From Acidobacteriota bacterium (lineage in GTDB: Bacteria; Acidobacteriota; Blastocatellia; RBC074), in assembly GCA_018268995.1 (NCBI GenBank), contig JAFDVL010000042.1:120941-173585 (forward strand): 52,645 nucleotides of DNA, in the 5' to 3' direction. The position numbers and the translations under genes were made by a program. The notes beneath the pieces were generated by a model. It had not been told where the DNA came from, did no database searches, and saw only the letters and a list, made by a program, of their open reading frames with translations. How positions within the stretch are numbered: the stretch's first letter is position 1; each line of letters begins with the position of its first letter. Of this stretch, positions 51,239 to 52,645 are shown in pieces.

Positions 51239-52561
51239 TTGTCTGACGACAGAACCTGCCACATTTGCCTGCGGTCTGATGTGGAATTGCTCTACGATTT
51301 TGACGAAACATTTGCAGAATTTATCAATGCCAACGTACCGCATTGGCAAGCCAGCGACGGGTTGTGCTATGTCTGCCTGGAATTCTTTCGCAAGGCGCAT
51401 TCACGTCTTTCAAAAATCAGCAACAAGATTTTCAGCGACGGAGAATACCGCATATTGCCGACACCGCTACGCGTTGGCGCACACGACAAATACACCGGGC
51501 GCGGGGTCACAATCGCGTTTCTGGATTCGGGCTTTTACCCGCATCCCGATCTTACCGAACCACACAATCGCATCAAGCATTACGTCAATGTCGCAAATCC
51601 TGACGCGCCCGCAGATGAATACTACACGCCGGATGATTCAAGCTGGCACGGCATGATGACTTCTGTTGTGGCGGCAGGCAACGGGCATTTGTCCGGCGGG
51701 CTGTATCGCGGCATCGCGTCGAATGCCGAAGTCGTGTTGGTAAAAGTCGGGACCGCAAATCGGATTTACCACGATGACATCACGCGCGGCTTGCAATGGG
51801 CGATTGACAATCGCGAACGATTCAACATTCGCATCGTCAATGTTAGCTGCGGCGGTGATTACGAAGCGTCCTATTTGACCGATGAACTTTCCCAAACCGC
51901 CGAAGCAGCCGTTCGCGCAGGACTGATCGTCGTTGCCGCCGCAGGCAATTCAGGGCACTCGCCTGAGCATCCCGTGTTGCCCCCGGCCTCCGCTCCCTCC
52001 GTCATCACAATTGGCGGAGTGAATGATCGCAACACGCTGGAATTCGACGACAACGAACCCTTTCATTCTTCCTACGGCCCAACGATAGACGGATTGCAAA
52101 AACCCGAAATCATTGCCCCCAGCATCTGGGTCGCTGCGCCGATCTTGCCCGGCACTCCGACGGCAGAAGAAGCCGAATTGCTCGCCCGATTGCGTGCCGC
52201 CAACGATCACGAACTACGCGATATTCTGCAACAATCGCCTGCTGTCAATGCGGAATTGGACGCCGCACAGAATTTGCCTCCGTATCTGATACGCCAGCTC
52301 ATCAGTTTGAAAACACACGACACCAACGTCATCATTGCCGGCGGCGGCAAATACAAACATGTTGACGGCACCAGCTTCGCCGCACCGATTGTTTGCTCCG
52401 TGATCGCGCAAATGCTGGAAGCCAATCCACACCTTTCTCCACAACGAATCAAACGCCTCCTAATTGATACAGCCATCCGTCTGAAAGATGTCGAGATTGA
52501 TCGGCAAGGTTGGGGCATGATGATTCCGTCGCGCGCAGTGGAATGTGCCAAGTCAGGCTAA
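51239..52561 (+). CDS. Cytoplasmic subtilisin-like serine protease with N-terminal zinc-binding module
   Basis: A 440-aa S8 family peptidase. A TTG at 51239 with GGAGGG eleven bases upstream is preferred over GTG 51137; the N-terminus then begins SDDRTCHIC. Residues 7-46 hold a CxxC...CxxC pair (Cys7, Cys10, Cys43, Cys46), a likely zinc module. The peptidase follows: Asp96 (AFLDSG), His137 (SSWHGMM), oxyanion Asn237 (AAGNSG) and Ser379 (DGTSFAAP), so the triad is intact. A 65-residue helical insertion (about 303-368) precedes the serine. No signal peptide, so it acts inside the cell. Possible targets or partners are unknown. Confidence 0.85.
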   Translation: MSDDRTCHICLRSDVELLYDFDETFAEFINANVPHWQASDGLCYVCLEFFRKAHSRLSKISNKIFSDGEYRILPTPLRVGAHDKYTGRGVTIAFLDSGFYPHPDLTEPHNRIKHYVNVANPDAPADEYYTPDDSSWHGMMTSVVAAGNGHLSGGLYRGIASNAEVVLVKVGTANRIYHDDITRGLQWAIDNRERFNIRIVNVSCGGDYEASYLTDELSQTAEAAVRAGLIVVAAAGNSGHSPEHPVLPPASAPSVITIGGVNDRNTLEFDDNEPFHSSYGPTIDGLQKPEIIAPSIWVAAPILPGTPTAEEAELLARLRAANDHELRDILQQSPAVNAELDAAQNLPPYLIRQLISLKTHDTNVIIAGGGKYKHVDGTSFAAPIVCSVIAQMLEANPHLSPQRIKRLLIDTAIRLKDVEIDRQGWGMMIPSRAVECAKSG

Positions 52562-52577
52562 AAGCAGGTTCACCCGC

Positions 52578-52607
52578 TTGACAGCAGCGAAGCGTGCAAG
52601 CTAAGAT
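52578..52607 (+). promoter_or_regulatory. Probable promoter of the terminal tRNA gene
   Basis: A perfect TTGACA (52578-52583) and TAAGAT (52602-52607), 18 bases apart, end 13 bases before the first base of the tRNA. Transcription would begin about 52614. The region also forms a perfect 9-base inverted repeat (AGCGAAGCG at 52586, CGCTTCGCT at 52610), which might instead be the terminator of the protease gene. Confidence 0.5.
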
Positions 52608-52619
52608 CGCGCTTCGCTT

Positions 52620-52645
52620 GGGCCTGTAGCTCAGCTGGGAGAGCG
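52620..52645 (+). tRNA. tRNA gene, 5' part only (anticodon beyond the window)
   Basis: The last 26 bases read as the acceptor 5' strand (GGGCCTG), T8-A9, and the D arm (GCTC ... GAGC with loop AGCTGGGA), the conserved bases of a tRNA. The anticodon is not included; the sequence would suit Ala, Ile or Val among others, so identity is not claimed. Confidence 0.85.

Overview
The window reads as ordinary chromosome from a Gram-negative soil or freshwater bacterium, most likely an acidobacterium of the Blastocatellia type. This is inferred from gene content, not from a marker gene. The supporting signs are a VWA protein of the type common in Acidobacteria, a menaquinone/ubiquinone methyltransferase, outer-membrane and SPOR-domain proteins, a full Tad pilus locus, near-balanced base composition, and many short degenerate intergenic repeats. 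No phage, plasmid, transposase, rRNA or CRISPR signal was seen.

Layout. 1-4700 (+): intergenic repeats, then a DapA-like aldolase, an amidase, a secreted CBM9-like protein and a secreted cyclase-family hydrolase. 4739-6934 (-): an ECF sigma factor, a double zinc-finger anti-sigma factor and a zinc-binding membrane protein. 7213-14330 (-): a DinB-like protein and four exported proteins, including a 645-aa SPOR plus seven-blade Ycf48-like propeller fusion and an 827-aa protein with a pilin-like tail. 14849-25647 (+): a Tad/Flp pilus locus (flp, prepilin peptidase, two TadE, CpaB, secretin, TadG, CpaE, CpaF, TadB, TadC), continued to 30228 by a small membrane protein, DUF192, a TadD-like TPR protein, a lytic transglycosylase, a two-repeat secreted protein and a VWA protein. 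30382-34905: an orphan ABC ATPase (+), an outer-membrane barrel and TPR protein pair (-), and a POT peptide transporter (+).

35312-40428 (-) is the most interesting part. A protein with one TIR domain and two further TIR-like domains overlaps by four bases a 1214-aa nSTAND NTPase with a membrane segment and fourteen WD40 repeats (two seven-blade propellers). This looks like a sensor-effector conflict module, with the TIR protein as probable NADase or signalling arm. 40625-46318 (-): a flippase-like membrane protein, an FtsX-type permease, ubiE/menG and alaS. 46566-52561: a secreted lipocalin-like protein, an Mpo1-like membrane protein, glutamate dehydrogenase, rdgB and a methyltransferase on the other strand, and a cytoplasmic subtilase with an N-terminal Cys4 zinc module. 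The window ends inside a tRNA gene.

A second layer runs through the non-coding DNA. Several gene junctions carry degenerate tandem repeats phased at exactly seven bases, twice arranged as inverted arms, with different words at each site. These resemble the STRR heptanucleotide repeats of cyanobacteria. Larger hairpin-type repeats lie at 4-135, 1171-1242 and 11102-11137.
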